64,000 nucleotides of DNA from Rhizophagus clarus (lineage: Eukaryota > Glomeromycota > Glomeromycetes > Glomerales > Glomeraceae). The stretch lies in the NCBI GenBank assembly GCA_015698045.1, contig BLAL01000286.1:186001-250000 (forward strand), given 5' to 3'. The stretch's first letter is position 1. Every line of letters starts with the position of its first letter. The notes below the pieces were generated by a model. That model saw nothing but the letters and a program-made list of their open reading frames with translations, did not search any database and was not told the DNA's origin. The position numbers and the translations under genes were made by a program. This document shows positions 10,865 to 22,335 of the stretch, one piece after another.

Positions 10865-13200
10865 TTTTATTTGAATTAATTACAGATATGATTTGACAAA
10901 AAACGATGAATTATGTAACTAAAAACTCGGAATTATGATGAATTGTGTATGTGATGATAATAAAAACGATTGATAACAGAAATTTGATGGATGAAATGAA
11001 GAGAAATGTCCACCTTTATATAAAAAACATGCAAAGACTTTTTTACGTATAATAATTTATTAAATTATTATTTAATTAAAGTATACTTAGTTTTCTTTGT
11101 GTATGGACATCGCATATTCTCTGTTTTCCATGAATAGAAAGAAAAATTAAATTGAACTCACGACATGCAATTTTAAGAATGCGTCGTGCATCGTTCAATT
11201 TTACTGGTAAAAAATAAACAAGAAAGAATTGTTAACTGCAATAATTATCATAAATATGGCTTGCGACTAAAATAAGAATAGAGGACTTGCGTCAAAATTT
11301 CATATTTGTTTTAATTTCGTGAGATATAATTCGGAAGTTATTTGCCGATGTAAAAAAAAATAATCGAAAAAACATAATTCGTGCGTGGCAAAAAAAAACA
11401 ATCTTTAAATCTTCAAATCTTATTAACCAAAAATGATTTTATTATTAACATTCTTTGTAAATTTTGCGCGTGTTTTTTTATGTATATAAAAATTGACGCG
11501 TATTATAATATAAAATCGATCGGCCGTGATTTTATCAATAAGCTTAAATTTGTGCGTGAAAAGAGCTTTATTTAAACATTTGCAGTTCAAACAATTAGTT
11601 TTACTACCTTGTATAATCTAAATGAATTTTAACACGTCAACTCGGTTACATATCACAAATGCATCAAAAAATGTGTAATATCCGATTTCATTGTTCTCAT
11701 TGTTTCTCATTTTGGACGTATACAATATTTGAAGTTTCAGTTTTATTAAATTAGTAAAACATGGCTTTGTAAAAGTGTTTACGGGGTAGTGTGTAGGATC
11801 GACCGGCAATGTATAAGCAGGTCCGGTATGTGATGGTATGTGATCTGAGTATGTGTTACATGATAGTTTTACTTTTACATTACACAAAAATTCCGGAGAT
11901 CTCAGCAAGCTGAATAAAGTAATATATTGTTCTTTAATTAAAATCATTAATACATGTCAATTCCGAAAAATATTGGGTACATAAGCTAAGTTTCAAATAT
12001 ACGTCTTATGATGTAAGCATTTTTTGTTTTTGAAACTTTCATGCCTAAAATAAGAATCAATGATAGTTAAAGCGGATAATCATTTTTCCTCATTTACTGT
12101 CTTTTTTTTATTTGATTTTTCAACCAATAATAAAATTAGATGATACCGCTTTGTCTAATTACGGCCGATTAAAGATTAGGATACGATAGAATAACGAATG
12201 TCTTATTGGGAATTAGTCGTGAATATTGATTGAAGGAGACGAGTTTTTAAATAAAACTTGTAATCAAGATTTTTGAAATTCAAGTTCTGACCGAATTATA
12301 TGTAATTATTGGAAGTACAGTACATTGTCGACCATACATATATTAAATCGTGATATATTTTAACGACATTAATGGTATTACTTCCATTTTTATTGGTTAA
12401 TTGGTCGTACTATAATCATGTGAATACTTTAACGGCTGATGCGTCAATGTACTACTATTTATGGCTGGACCTGGAATCATTACAAAATACCCGTTATATA
12501 CTTTTTTCTTTTTATTCATCAAAGTAAATTCAGTAGCCTCAATTCCTTAAGCCAATTCTCATACTTAGAATTCCCACAGGCTCCTTTGTTATAATATGAT
12601 TGGATTTCTCTGATTCCGCTTAAAATTGAAACACAGACAAGCGGAAATAAGCATCAGATGAGCCTCCTTTTTTTTCGCAGAGAAATAATAAAAAAAAATG
12701 GCTTATCATTTTATCATTAAATACTAAGGTTGAGGCTTAAAAAAAAAAAAAATTGCATTTTTCCATTTAAATCAGTACACATTTATACAAATTTCCCTTT
12801 AGATGTCTGCAAATTCAGTTTTCCTGAATTCATGGTAAGAAAAAGTACAGGTTTATGCCGATTATAATTTTTCGACTAACATATCCTTACCTCTTTTTAT
12901 ATTTGATTACAGGTTGAAAAACCAAAATATGCATGAATAGAGGTAGAGTGATCACTATTCTTGATTTGAATAATCACACTTCAAGTTCATTAAAATTTAT
13001 TTCTACTATATTAGGACGAAAAAGTGTCAAAACTTTATACACCATACGGTTACCAATAAAAATGTTTTAAAAAATGGCGTTACTGACTCACACGAAACCA
13101 TAACCTCATGATCCATTATCACTACTCATGTGGATTTGAAATTCTCTGAGTGAAGTCGTAACTCAGCAGGGAATAGAATTATTAATTCTATTTTTATAAT
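10865..13200. other. Intergenic region upstream of the F-box gene
   Basis: No supported gene. Frames at 11,381-11,575 and 11,618-11,947 lack domains. An imperfect hairpin lies at about 11,150-11,200 (arms around ATTGAAC and GTTCAAT with inner ACGAC/GTCGT). Another stem lies at about 12,611-12,646 (TTCCGCTT and AAGCGGAA). The segment 12,411-12,466 is an inverted match to 14,625-14,670. Confidence 0.45.
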
Positions 13201-13213
13201 ATTCTTTTAAAAG

Positions 13214-13446
13214 TCCGTTCTTTTAAGAAGAACGGAGTTCATATGCCTTAACGATGGCTATTATAGTAATTTAGAATTCGAAGAACATACTTAGATCTTT
13301 ATTGATTAAGTATGTTATTTCGAATTCAAAGTGTATATATATATCATTTAGAATTCGAAAAACATACTTTCATCTTTATTGATTAAGTATGTTATTTCGG
13401 ATTCAAAGTATATATATGTCATTTTCGAAATCGTGTCGATTTCGAA
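13214..13446. repeat. Cluster of four hairpins
   Basis: Four successive inverted repeats. The first, 13,214-13,236, has arms TCCGTTCTT and AAGAACGGA. The second (13,274-13,327) and third (13,351-13,404) are two tandem copies of one hairpin whose arms begin GAATTCGAA and end TTCGAATTC or TTCGGATTC, with about 19 paired bases. The fourth, 13,420-13,446, has 12-base perfect arms TTTTCGAAATCG and CGATTTCGAAAA around a 3-base loop. Confidence 0.8.
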
Positions 13447-13627
13447 AAGTTTATACATGTCTTTCGAATAATTTTATTTTAGAACATGTAACAATATTAT
13501 TAATTATATTGTGCGTCATAACATGTAACAAATTATTATAGTAGAACAAATAGATAATTCATAGATTAATTAATATACGAAATTTTTAATATCATTTATT
13601 CAAAATATGTCTATAGATAATATCAAT

Positions 13628-13891
13628 TTAGAGTAATAATACAAATAACAAAATTGGAATTAATAAATTATGCTGACATTTTATTTTACACAATCTATTG
13701 TTAATTAAAGTTGATATGTAATTCGTAATAATTTCGTCAACAAGGAACTTAGATCTATTTCCCTGTTGACGAAATATTGCTTTCTTGTCAGCATAAAGGA
13801 GATTCTCGAAGAACATTATTTTTAATGTTTGTGCCAAACAATCAAATAATGTATCAATTTGACTATTATATATTGACATAGTAATAGCCAT
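13628..13891 (-). CDS. Small hypothetical frame over a nested hairpin
   Basis: A frame of 87 residues starting MAITMSIYNSQIDTLFDCLA and ending in a hydrophobic tail. No family recognised. It contains two nested inverted repeats: TATGCTGACA at 13,669 with TGTCAGCATA at 13,786, and ATTTCGTCAACA at 13,731 with TGTTGACGAAAT at 13,764. The nested arms suggest that structure or a foldback remnant, not coding, may explain the sequence. Confidence 0.25.
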   Translation of the reverse strand: MAITMSIYNSQIDTLFDCLAQTLKIMFFENLLYADKKAIFRQQGNRSKFLVDEIITNYISTLINNRLCKIKCQHNLLIPILLFVLLL

Positions 13892-15099
13892 TCTCCTTTA
13901 TTCCCGTGTCTTCCATCTCCATTGTTTGGCTTCTCCTTTTTATTGTCTAATTTCCAATTTTGTTTCATCTAATAATAAAAGGAAATGTGTTCAACCCCCG
14001 AAAATTTGAATTTGTCGATTATTAAAAAGAACAAGTTGATTATCATACCTATTTAGAATATTTTATAAACTTTCCCTATTCAAGTTTAACTCTGGTATTA
14101 ATTGTTGTAATAATAATAATAACCTGTAATTAAAATTTTCTTTAGTCAAAATTATATTCCGCATAAATAATCATGCCATCTTTTTTCTTACCAGGAAAAA
14201 AACTTTTGTTTATTAATTATAAATAACAGATAATAATAATAATATGTGATAAATTTAAATGTTGTCAATGAAAAATTTAAATTATGTTGTTAATGAAAAA
14301 TGTAAAAAATTTTTTGTTTAAAAATTCGAATTTTTAATACTCGATAATCGATTAAAGTCCTACCTGTTTATATAATAATACAGTATATTAGATGATGATA
14401 AGCCATTTATTAATATTCCATTGTGAATAATCATGTCCGTTTATCCGCGTGAAATCCAATTATATTGCAGTAAATGTGCTCGTGTAAAGGTTTTTTTATT
14501 CTTAATTTGGTTAAATAGGAATTGAAATTCCGATATCAACCTGGGAGAAATGAATTATTGATGCTGCAGAACGTATAAAAAAAAATTCATTTGGAAACAA
14601 TAACAAAAAGTAGGAAATTAGACCAACCATAAATAGACGCATCAGCTGTTAATACATGTGGAAGTGATCGTTTAAAATATATAAACTTAAGCATGTGATA
14701 CATTAATCATGCAGTATATTGTTGAGTTATAATCGTTAAATTTTTAGGATACATGAATAAAAAATTGTGGTAAAAATAACGTGAAAAATTATCTGTTATG
14801 CGGTTCAAGTCTACAATTTTACAGGTTTTACAATCAGGTTTACAATTTTACCGAAATGAGCTTAATTCATAAGTTACTGGTCCGTGCCAACAAATTTATG
14901 GCAGCCGGTATGCTAATCATAGTCTATCCTCGATTTAACTGATCGTCCAGAAACATCACATTTTAGGATGTAACTCGTGATATATACCGGCATATATAAT
15001 TGGATGAGATTTATCAATTTTTCAGCTACAGTACGTTCAGTCTATAAACAACTAAATAAATAAATTTTTCAGCTACAGTAGATACTAAAGATACAATTT
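13892..15099. other. Intergenic region without a supported gene
   Basis: Includes the inverted partner (about 14,625-14,670) of 12,411-12,466, sharing the 11-mer GCTGATGCGTC. At 15,020-15,085 the phrase AATTTTTCAGCTACAGTA is directly repeated before the next frame. Confidence 0.4.
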
Positions 15100-15502
15100 A
15101 TGAAAAGGAGAAAGAGAGCTGTTGTTGGACATAATAATACTTCCATAGATTCGTTTTTGGTAAGATTTTTTTTTTTTTGTTATATCAAATTGAAATAATT
15201 TTATTTTATTTTAAAACTAATTTATTCTTTTTTTTTTTATTTAGGTATTCATTAAAGAAAGGTTGAGTTTTTATTCAAAAACGGTTGAGCTTAAGATCAT
15301 AGTCATTGATTATTCTCATGGTGAGTTTGTTTATCTTTCATTTAAAACCAAGATATTCTTTTTAGTTTATAAAGCTCTTAGCCAAATATACAAAAATGCT
15401 AATTATGCAACAAACAATATAGAGGCTAGATTTTATAATTATAGCCAAATATCAACTTACACAAAATCATCACCTTTTAAAATCTTATTCCAAAACTTAT
15501 GA
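15100..15502 (+). CDS. Predicted two-exon small protein, function unknown
   Basis: Exon 1 (15100-15159) encodes MKRRKRAVVGHNNTSIDSFL and ends at a GTAAGA donor. A T-rich intron leads to an acceptor TTTAG, and exon 2 (15245-15502) continues in frame with VFIKERLSFYSK to a stop, about 105 residues in total. The N-terminus is very basic. I recognise no domain. Pieces resembling exon 2 and its 3' flank (phrases such as TTTATAATTATAG and AAAACTTATGAGAAG) recur several times down to 18.5 kb, so this is the head of a decayed, repeatedly duplicated locus. Confidence 0.4.
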
Positions 15503-18500
15503 GAAGAATAAAAAAGGTTGATTGGAAAAGCATCAGATGATAAAGATGGATCACTCTATTATCGAGAATATACGAAGATGTGGAGTTGTTGTGCGAGATA
15601 GATGTAAGGAACTACTAGAACTATAACTTCAGAGATCAAGATGACGGTCCTATGATATTAGTGATAAAGAAGACTAGCAGTTGTATTTTTTTTTAAAAAA
15701 TTTTTGACGAGATTTGTGAAGGTGAGAGCATTCGAAACTTCTTTGTTATGATACATGTATGATTTTTTTAAAAAAGAAGATTTAAAAAATTTAATAATTT
15801 ATTTTTTTTTTATTCATCATTAAAGGTAGATGAATTTTGTGATCAAACCTCGTGTATCTTCTTCAGGTTAAGCATAAATAAGGAAGGAGTAACTGATGTG
15901 ATTCAACCTGGTTCTAGAGATAATGGTTCTATGGTGTCGTACTATTTAGTGGTTGTAACTCTACTCCATGTATTACCTCGTTCCTGATCTTTAATTATTA
16001 ATTATGCAGCAAAAAACGTAGGAACTTGATTTATAATTATAGACGTGTCAAAATATTAATTTACACAATATCATCTATCACTTTTCAAAACCTATGAGAA
16101 GATAAAAAAAGACTGATTGGAAGGATCAGATGATGATAAAGATGGATCAAAGTTACCGTCATAGTATTGATTTCGGATAAACCGAAAAAAGACAGTGATC
16201 AATATGATTATTATGAAGCAATTTTGGGATTTAAGAAACGAGCATTAACAAAAAATGACGGCTACAAAGCGCCGTTGAAATATATATATATTAATTTACA
16301 CAATATCATCTATCACTTTTCAAAACCTATGAGAAGATAAAAAAAGACTGATTGGAAGGATCAGATGATGATAAAGATGGATCAAAATTACCGTCATAGT
16401 ATTGATTTCGGATAAACCGAAAAAAGACAGTGATCAATATGATTATTATGAAGCAATTTTGGGATTTAAGAAACGAGCATTAACAAAAAATGACGGCTAC
16501 AAAGCGCCGTTGAAATATATATATATTAATTTACACAATATCATCTATCACTTTTCAAAACCTATGAGAAGATAAAAAAAGACTGATTGGAAGGATCAGA
16601 TGATGATAAAGATGGATCAAAGTTACCGTCATAGTATTGATTTCGGATAAACCGAAAAAAGACAGTGATCAATATGATTATTATGAAGCAATTTTGGGAT
16701 TTAAGAAACGAGCATTAACAAAAAATGACGGCTACAAAGCGCTGTTGAAATATATATATATTAATTTACACAATATCATCTATCACTTTTCAAAACCTAT
16801 GAGAAGATAAAAAAAGACTGATTGGAAGGATCAGATGATGATAAAGATGGATCAAAGTTACCGTCATAGTATTGATTTCGGATAAACCGAAAAAAGACAG
16901 TGATCAATATGATTATTATGAAGCAATTTTGGGATTTAAGAAACGAGCATTAACAAAAAATGACGGCTACAAAGCGCCGTTGAAATATATATATATATAT
17001 ATATGATAAAAAAGACCGGATGGGAACTTGCCAAGTCTATTTATCAGTTCAATTTTTTTTTTTTTTACTTTTTGAAATTGGCGAAGGCGAGAACACAAAA
17101 AAAATTTATTGATTATTTCCTTTATTCATTAAAAATAATTGAATTGTGTGATTAAATTTCTTGTATCTTCTTCAGGTTAAGCGTAAATAAGGAGGAGTAA
17201 TCGAGATCTGATTCTAAATGGATCAAAGTTACCGTTCTAGTATGATTAATGCCTGACCAGTATATGTGAAAGATTTAGGAGCCGTTGTGTGAGATAGGTT
17301 GATCGCTTTGTAAGGATTTGCTGTTGACGGTCCTATGCGTCGTACGATTTGGTGGTTATAACTCTACTCCGTGTATTACCTCTTTCTCGAGCCTTAGTTT
17401 ATAAGCAAATATATAAAAATGATTAATTATGCAACAACAACACGCATCACCTTAATCTTTTTCAAAACTTACGAGAAGGTTAAAAAATGCTGATTGGAAG
17501 GATCAGATGATGATAAAGATGCATCAAAGTTACCGTTTTAGTACTGATTTCAGTCAATAATGCCTGATGACCTATTATTGTGTTGTCCAGAATATACGAT
17601 GATGTGGATCACAATACTGAAGATTTGGGGGGCCGTTGTGCGAGATAGATCAATCGTTTTTTGTAAGAATTTGCTGTCGAGAACTCCGAGGTTCAATCTG
17701 GTTCTAGAGATGACGGTTCTATGACAATCATATCATTTGGTACCTCATCTTTGAGTTAATTGTTATAAAGACCAGATTGGATGGATGATGATGAAAATCA
17801 GAGAAAAGATTAAAAAACCTTTCTTAGTATTCAAATTTTTTTTTTGAGGTTGTAAAGGCTGAAACACTCAAAATTTCTTTGGTAAGAATTAAATTTTGCG
17901 TATATTTATATATATATTTATATTTTTTTTTTTAAAAAAAAATTTTAATAATTCATTTCCTTTATTCATTAAAGATAGATAAATTTTGATTGTGAAATAT
18001 ACAAGAATGCTTAATTATTCAATAAAGAACGTAGGAACTTTATTTTATAATTATAGTCTTGCTAAATATATCAATTTACACAGTATCATTATCTTAATCT
18101 TTTTCCAAAACCTATAGAAGATTAAAAAAGGTTGGTTGAAAAGATCAGATGATAAAGATGGATCAAAATTGCCGTCCTAGTATTTCGACCCATTGTATTA
18201 TCCAGAATATACGAGGATGTGGATCACAATGCTGAAGATTTGGGGCCGTTGTGCAAGATAGATTGATCGCTTTGTATGGATTTGCTGTTGACGGTCCTAT
18301 GCGTTGTACAATTTGGTGGTTATAACTCTACTTCATGTATTACCTTGTTCCTGAACTTTAGTTTATAAGCGAAAATATACGAAAATACTTGATTATTCAA
18401 CAAACAACATAAGAACTTAATTTTATAATTATAGTCATACAAATATATCAACTTACACAATCTCATCACCTTAATCTTTTTCCAAAACTTACGAGAAGAT

Positions 18501-18575
18501 TAAAAAAAGGTCGATTGGAAACACTCAAAAAAAAAAAAAAAAAATATTTAATAATTTATTTTTTAACTTCTTCAG
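15503..18575 (+). repeat. Decayed, repeatedly duplicated gene-like locus
   Basis: Imperfect repeats of about 350 to 600 bases recur at about 15,500-16,090, 17,010-17,480, 17,460-17,800 and 18,000-18,500. Shared phrases include GATCAGATGATGATAAAGAT, GGATCAAAGTTACCG, GAAGATTTGGGGCCGTTGTG and GTGGTTATAACTCTACTCC. Reading frames are interrupted everywhere. I do not recognise the ancestral protein. Confidence 0.55.
16056..16995 (+). repeat. Four near-identical 235-bp tandem units
   Basis: Units begin at 16,056, 16,291, 16,526 and 16,761 (each at TTAATTTACACAATATCATC), a constant period of 235. They differ at only a few bases, for example AAATTACC for AAGTTACC in one unit and GCTGTTG for GCCGTTG in another. 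Each unit contains an open stretch reading VIVLISDKPKKDSDQYDYYE and on to KNDGYKAPLKY, which looks coding but lacks a start. The near identity points to a recent expansion inside an otherwise decayed region. AT dinucleotide runs end each unit. Confidence 0.9.
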
Positions 18576-18760
18576 GTTCAAGGAATTCTAATTCTTGGGT
18601 TTGTCATAAATCGTATGCTCTTTTCTTGATGATTTCAGATTATGTTTTGAACTCTGATTCAAGCAAATATTTATCAAATATATTACAAATTATTTTTAGT
18701 AGGTTTTATCACCAGATCCATATAGGATCAACCGCGATGATATCATTTTCTGTTATATAA
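18576..18760 (+). pseudogene. Terminal exon-like fragment, unknown
   Basis: After an acceptor-like CTTCTTCAG the frame reads GSRNSNSWVCHKSYALFLMI and continues about 60 residues to a stop at 18,758-18,760. It has no start and no recognised domain. It closes the decayed 15.1-18.8 kb locus. Confidence 0.3.
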
Positions 18761-19510
18761 GAATCTTTCGTGGTAAGTTTATGTTATACATTATTTATTA
18801 ATCGATCTTTTTTATTAAAAAAGTTTATATTTTTGTTAATCAATTAACTACATTTATAAACTAATAACATGGTACGACTGGTTATTTCTTTAACAAGGGT
18901 TTTCGAATGTTGGATAGTTATTTCTTTGATGAGATTTCACAGTAGTATTTTTTTTTTTTTTTGAAAAAAAAAAATATTTTGATATCATAAAATGAACAAT
19001 AATGAGTAAGAACAATACGTGTATAAAGTGAGAAGAGAGGTGAAAACTTTTTTAAAATCCCATATTTGAGATCTAGATCGGTATCAAATTTATTATTTAT
19101 TACATTGATTTTTTTAGATTTACAGTAATTGAAACGTAGATGATGTCGGCAAATCAAATATCAAAAGTCTACAAATAGGTCAGTATTGTTGTATATTCCG
19201 TAGTTGACCAATGAAAATCTTGGAAATTCCCTGATATATTAATTTTTGTATCTTTATGAATCTAAAGCTGATAAAACATATTAATAAACTCTTTCCTTGT
19301 GTAGTAAGTAAGATTCTTTATTTTATTGGGATTTGCTCAATAAAATTTTTTGGAATGATCAACAAAACTTTTTTTGGGGTATACGTGAATACTCTATACA
19401 CCCTGTTTTTGTTACACAGGATCCGAGCTGTAAGTATTTAAGAGTGCAACGTTTCCATTACGCGAAATACAAAACAGATTTCTTATATTTTTATTTTAAA
19501 CGATTCAAGC
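18761..19510. other. Intergenic, promoter side of condensin gene
   Basis: No gene supported. A T-run followed by an A-run near 18,946-18,975 makes a mononucleotide palindrome. The short frames here have no domain. Confidence 0.4.
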
Positions 19511-22050
19511 ATGTCTAACACACCAACACGTAGACACTCATTCAGGTCCTCGTTAAGAGATACGAATCTTCCATTAAACGACGATGTTTCTGAGATTCGT
19601 ACCCGAAGAAGTTCTTTAGCGAACTCAAGACCATCATTAACTCTTTCGGGAAATAGAAGCGCGTCAAGACCGTTGGATGTTGTCGCTCCGGCGGCTCCGC
19701 TGCTTCTGAAGAAATGCGTATCAATTTCGAAGAATGGATGAAGCTTGCAACGGATAACGTAAGTCATTCTCTTTATACCATTTCACATTCCACATAAAAT
19801 TATTCTGACTGAAATTTTTTACTAGAAAATTAATGCTAACAATAGCTGGAATATAGAATTAATTGACTATTTTCATAAAATGGACTTCTTTAAAGAAGGG
19901 GACTCAATAAATTTTCAAAAGGCTGCATGTATGCTAGATGGATGCATGAAGATCTATAAAGCGCGTGTTGATTCTGTTGTAATTGAAACGAGGAAACTTT
20001 TGAGTTCACTAATCACCAGTAGCTCCAGTTAGTCCTTATTTTTTTTTTTTTTTGCTTCCGTAATTTTAAATGAAAATTAATTAATTGATCATATAAATTT
20101 GAAGAGAACAACGATGAAGACGACAATAGAGATAGTGAAGATAATGAACCTGAGAGGCGTTCTCGTAAAAAGGTTAATAATGACGTTATATAATATGGGT
20201 TATATATAATATAAGCATACTAATAATGTGAAATAATTTAATTTATAGAAATCTTCAACACTGGTTAAAGATTATAGTTCGTTAACCCTCAAGAAATTTG
20301 ATTTAGGATTTTCAATTGATCCTCTCTTTAGAAAGATTTCCGCAGATTTTGATGAAGGTGGTGCTGAGGGCTTACTGTTAAATAGTTTGTCAATTGACAG
20401 GGATGGTAAATTAATATTTGATTCAAGCGATGTTATATCAGATAAATATGACAACAGAGTAGATACAGATGATGATGATCAAAAAATTGACATCACCAAA
20501 CTTCGATGTGAGTATATATTGAATTATTCGAGAAATGAGTCATTAACCAGTAAATATTACTAACAAATTACATTTCATAGCAAAATATCTCCCTAAACTT
20601 AAACAGATGTTTAATAAAGTGATTTGTCCTTCATTGGACAATTTCAAAATTTCGGGGAATATTATTGAAACTGAAGGCGAAAATTTTCTTGACTTTTTTG
20701 ATGACGAAGATAACGACGATACCGATTTCAATCAATTCAATGATGATGCTTTTGGCGATAATTTGGACGTAAACAATGAAATCTCGGAATTATTTGATGA
20801 AGAAAACATAAATCCACATGCAAGATTTTCAGAAAAGGATTGCATCATGGCCATGATCAATAGCGACAATGAAAATGAAATGTTCTCGTATTTCGACCCT
20901 ACGTTTCTGCGTAATTGGACAGGTCCTGAACATTGGAAGATAAAGAAAGTTAATAAAAGTAATTAAATTTCCTAGGTTACGTATTCTTTTTTTTTTTAGA
21001 GCAAGATCAAATAAGTGACATCATTTCTTTTTAAAGAGCCTACAGAAACAACAGGGGAGATAAAGGAGAAGAAGAAAAAAGATCCGGCTTTTATTGATTT
21101 TATTAATTCGGAAGATTTGGATGAGCGATCCATTTTTTCTTCTGGAGGGAGTACAATAAATGATCCTAGCTTGGCAGAGAGTGTATCACATCGTCATTTA
21201 CTTCCTGATGACATGCATTTTTCATCAAAACAATTTCTTCAATTATTCTTGAAGCCTCAATTCATGGTAATTATTAATTTACTTACTTGTTTACGTTTCC
21301 ATAATAGCCTTAATACGATTTGCTTTCTATCGTAGTTAAACTCGAGACGTCGACACGAAGCGCAACTTGACAATAGTATGTACTCTTTTATATAAATTAT
21401 TTGTCATGAACTAAACAAGTTAATAATAAAATTTATATGTTTATTAAGGAGATGATACGAATATGAATGAGAATTACTGGGCTGATAGAACTAATGATCC
21501 GGTAGAAACATCATTTCTAGACGATAGTAAGTACCTGTACTATTATTATTGGTTGAAAGGTAATTTTTAAACTGATGGTATTTAGCGAATTTTACTGGCG
21601 AAGATACCCTTCACAATGATGAATATGATGACGAATCAGATGAAAGTGAATTTGGAGATAATTTGATAACTCTAACAAGAAGGTTTAGACCTGTGTCTGT
21701 CACATATGCCAGAAAGGCGAAAAAAATCGATATTCTTAGATTAAAAAAAAATATGTGGGAGACGTTAACTAGTCTTGCCGGCCATGTAAGTAGATTCTTC
21801 AATTAAAAATTATAAATTATTAATTTTTTTGTGATTTAATCTAATAATAAATAACTTTCTAAATCTATAGTCTGAAACGGGTTCATTCGGATTGCCAGAG
21901 ATAATGAACCATCTTAGAAGATTTTATCCTCCAGAAAAAATGGAGGATATTTCAGTTTCACTTTGCTTCATTTGTTTATTATATTTATCGATTGAAGAAA
22001 GAATCAAAATAATAAATGATGAAGACTTAATCATTTATGTAATTATGTAA
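19511..22050 (+). CDS. BRN1: Condensin complex subunit 2 (kleisin, Brn1/NCAPH)
   Basis: Ten exons deduced by frame and GT-AG sites: 19511-19758, 19826-20027, 20105-20172, 20249-20507, 20581-20958, 21037-21266, 21336-21375, 21449-21526, 21586-21785, 21871-22050; about 627 residues, somewhat shorter than yeast or human homologues. Diagnostic blocks in order: Arg/Ser-rich N-terminus; FEEWMKLATDN then INFQKAACMLDGCMKIYKAR (kleisin N-terminal helices that contact an SMC partner); LGFSIDPLFRKISADFDEGG; an acidic middle; YFDPTFLRNWTGPEHWKIKK; SSKQFLQLFLKP; VTYARKAKKIDILRLKKNMW; and the C-terminal winged-helix region (ISVSLCFICLLYL). Known role: the kleisin bridges the SMC2-SMC4 heads in condensin for mitotic chromosome compaction. 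Odd: the N-terminal frame and the FEEWMK frame differ by one base, the shift lying between 19,657 and 19,738, so either the start is elsewhere, a base is missing, or the allele is broken. Confidence 0.92.
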
Positions 22051-22140
22051 TAAATAAAAAAAAAATACAGTATTTCCACGTCATCGTCATAATTTTTGAG
22101 AAATTTTTTTTTTTGTTGGTTTAAGGCTCAAAAGGAAGAG
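22051..22140. terminator. 3' flank of the condensin gene
   Basis: AT-rich sequence with AATAAATAAAAAAAAAT directly after the stop, a plausible polyadenylation region. This is inference from composition only. Confidence 0.3.
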
Positions 22141-22335
22141 TCGATTGTGATTCTATGGGTGGTGGTGCATGACCGTTCTTAGTTGGTGGAGTGATTTGTC
22201 TGGTTAATTCCGATAACGAACGAGATCTTAACCTGCTAAATAGCTAGGCCTAGCCGCCAGCTTCTTAGAGGGACTATCGGTGTTTAACCATGGAAGTTTG
22301 AGGAAATAACAGGTCTGTGATACCTTAGATGTTCT
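22141..22335 (+). rRNA. Fragment of 18S rRNA gene (pseudogene)
   Basis: About 195 bases match the conserved 3' domain of eukaryotic small-subunit rRNA: GATTCTATGGGTGGTGGTGC, then GTTCTTAGTTGGTGGAGTGA, GTTAATTCCGATAACGAACG, CTGCTAAATAGCTAGGC, CTTCTTAGAGGGACTATC and AACAGGTCTGTGAT. Similarity stops abruptly after TTAGATGTTCT, and the sequence has substitutions at conserved places (for example GCATGACCG instead of the usual GCATGGCCG). It is a truncated, diverged copy far from any rDNA unit in this window. Confidence 0.9.

Noticed and set aside
11618..11947. 109-residue minus-strand frame
   Set aside because: No domain, no splice partners, and composition like the surrounding intergenic sequence; chance frame more likely.
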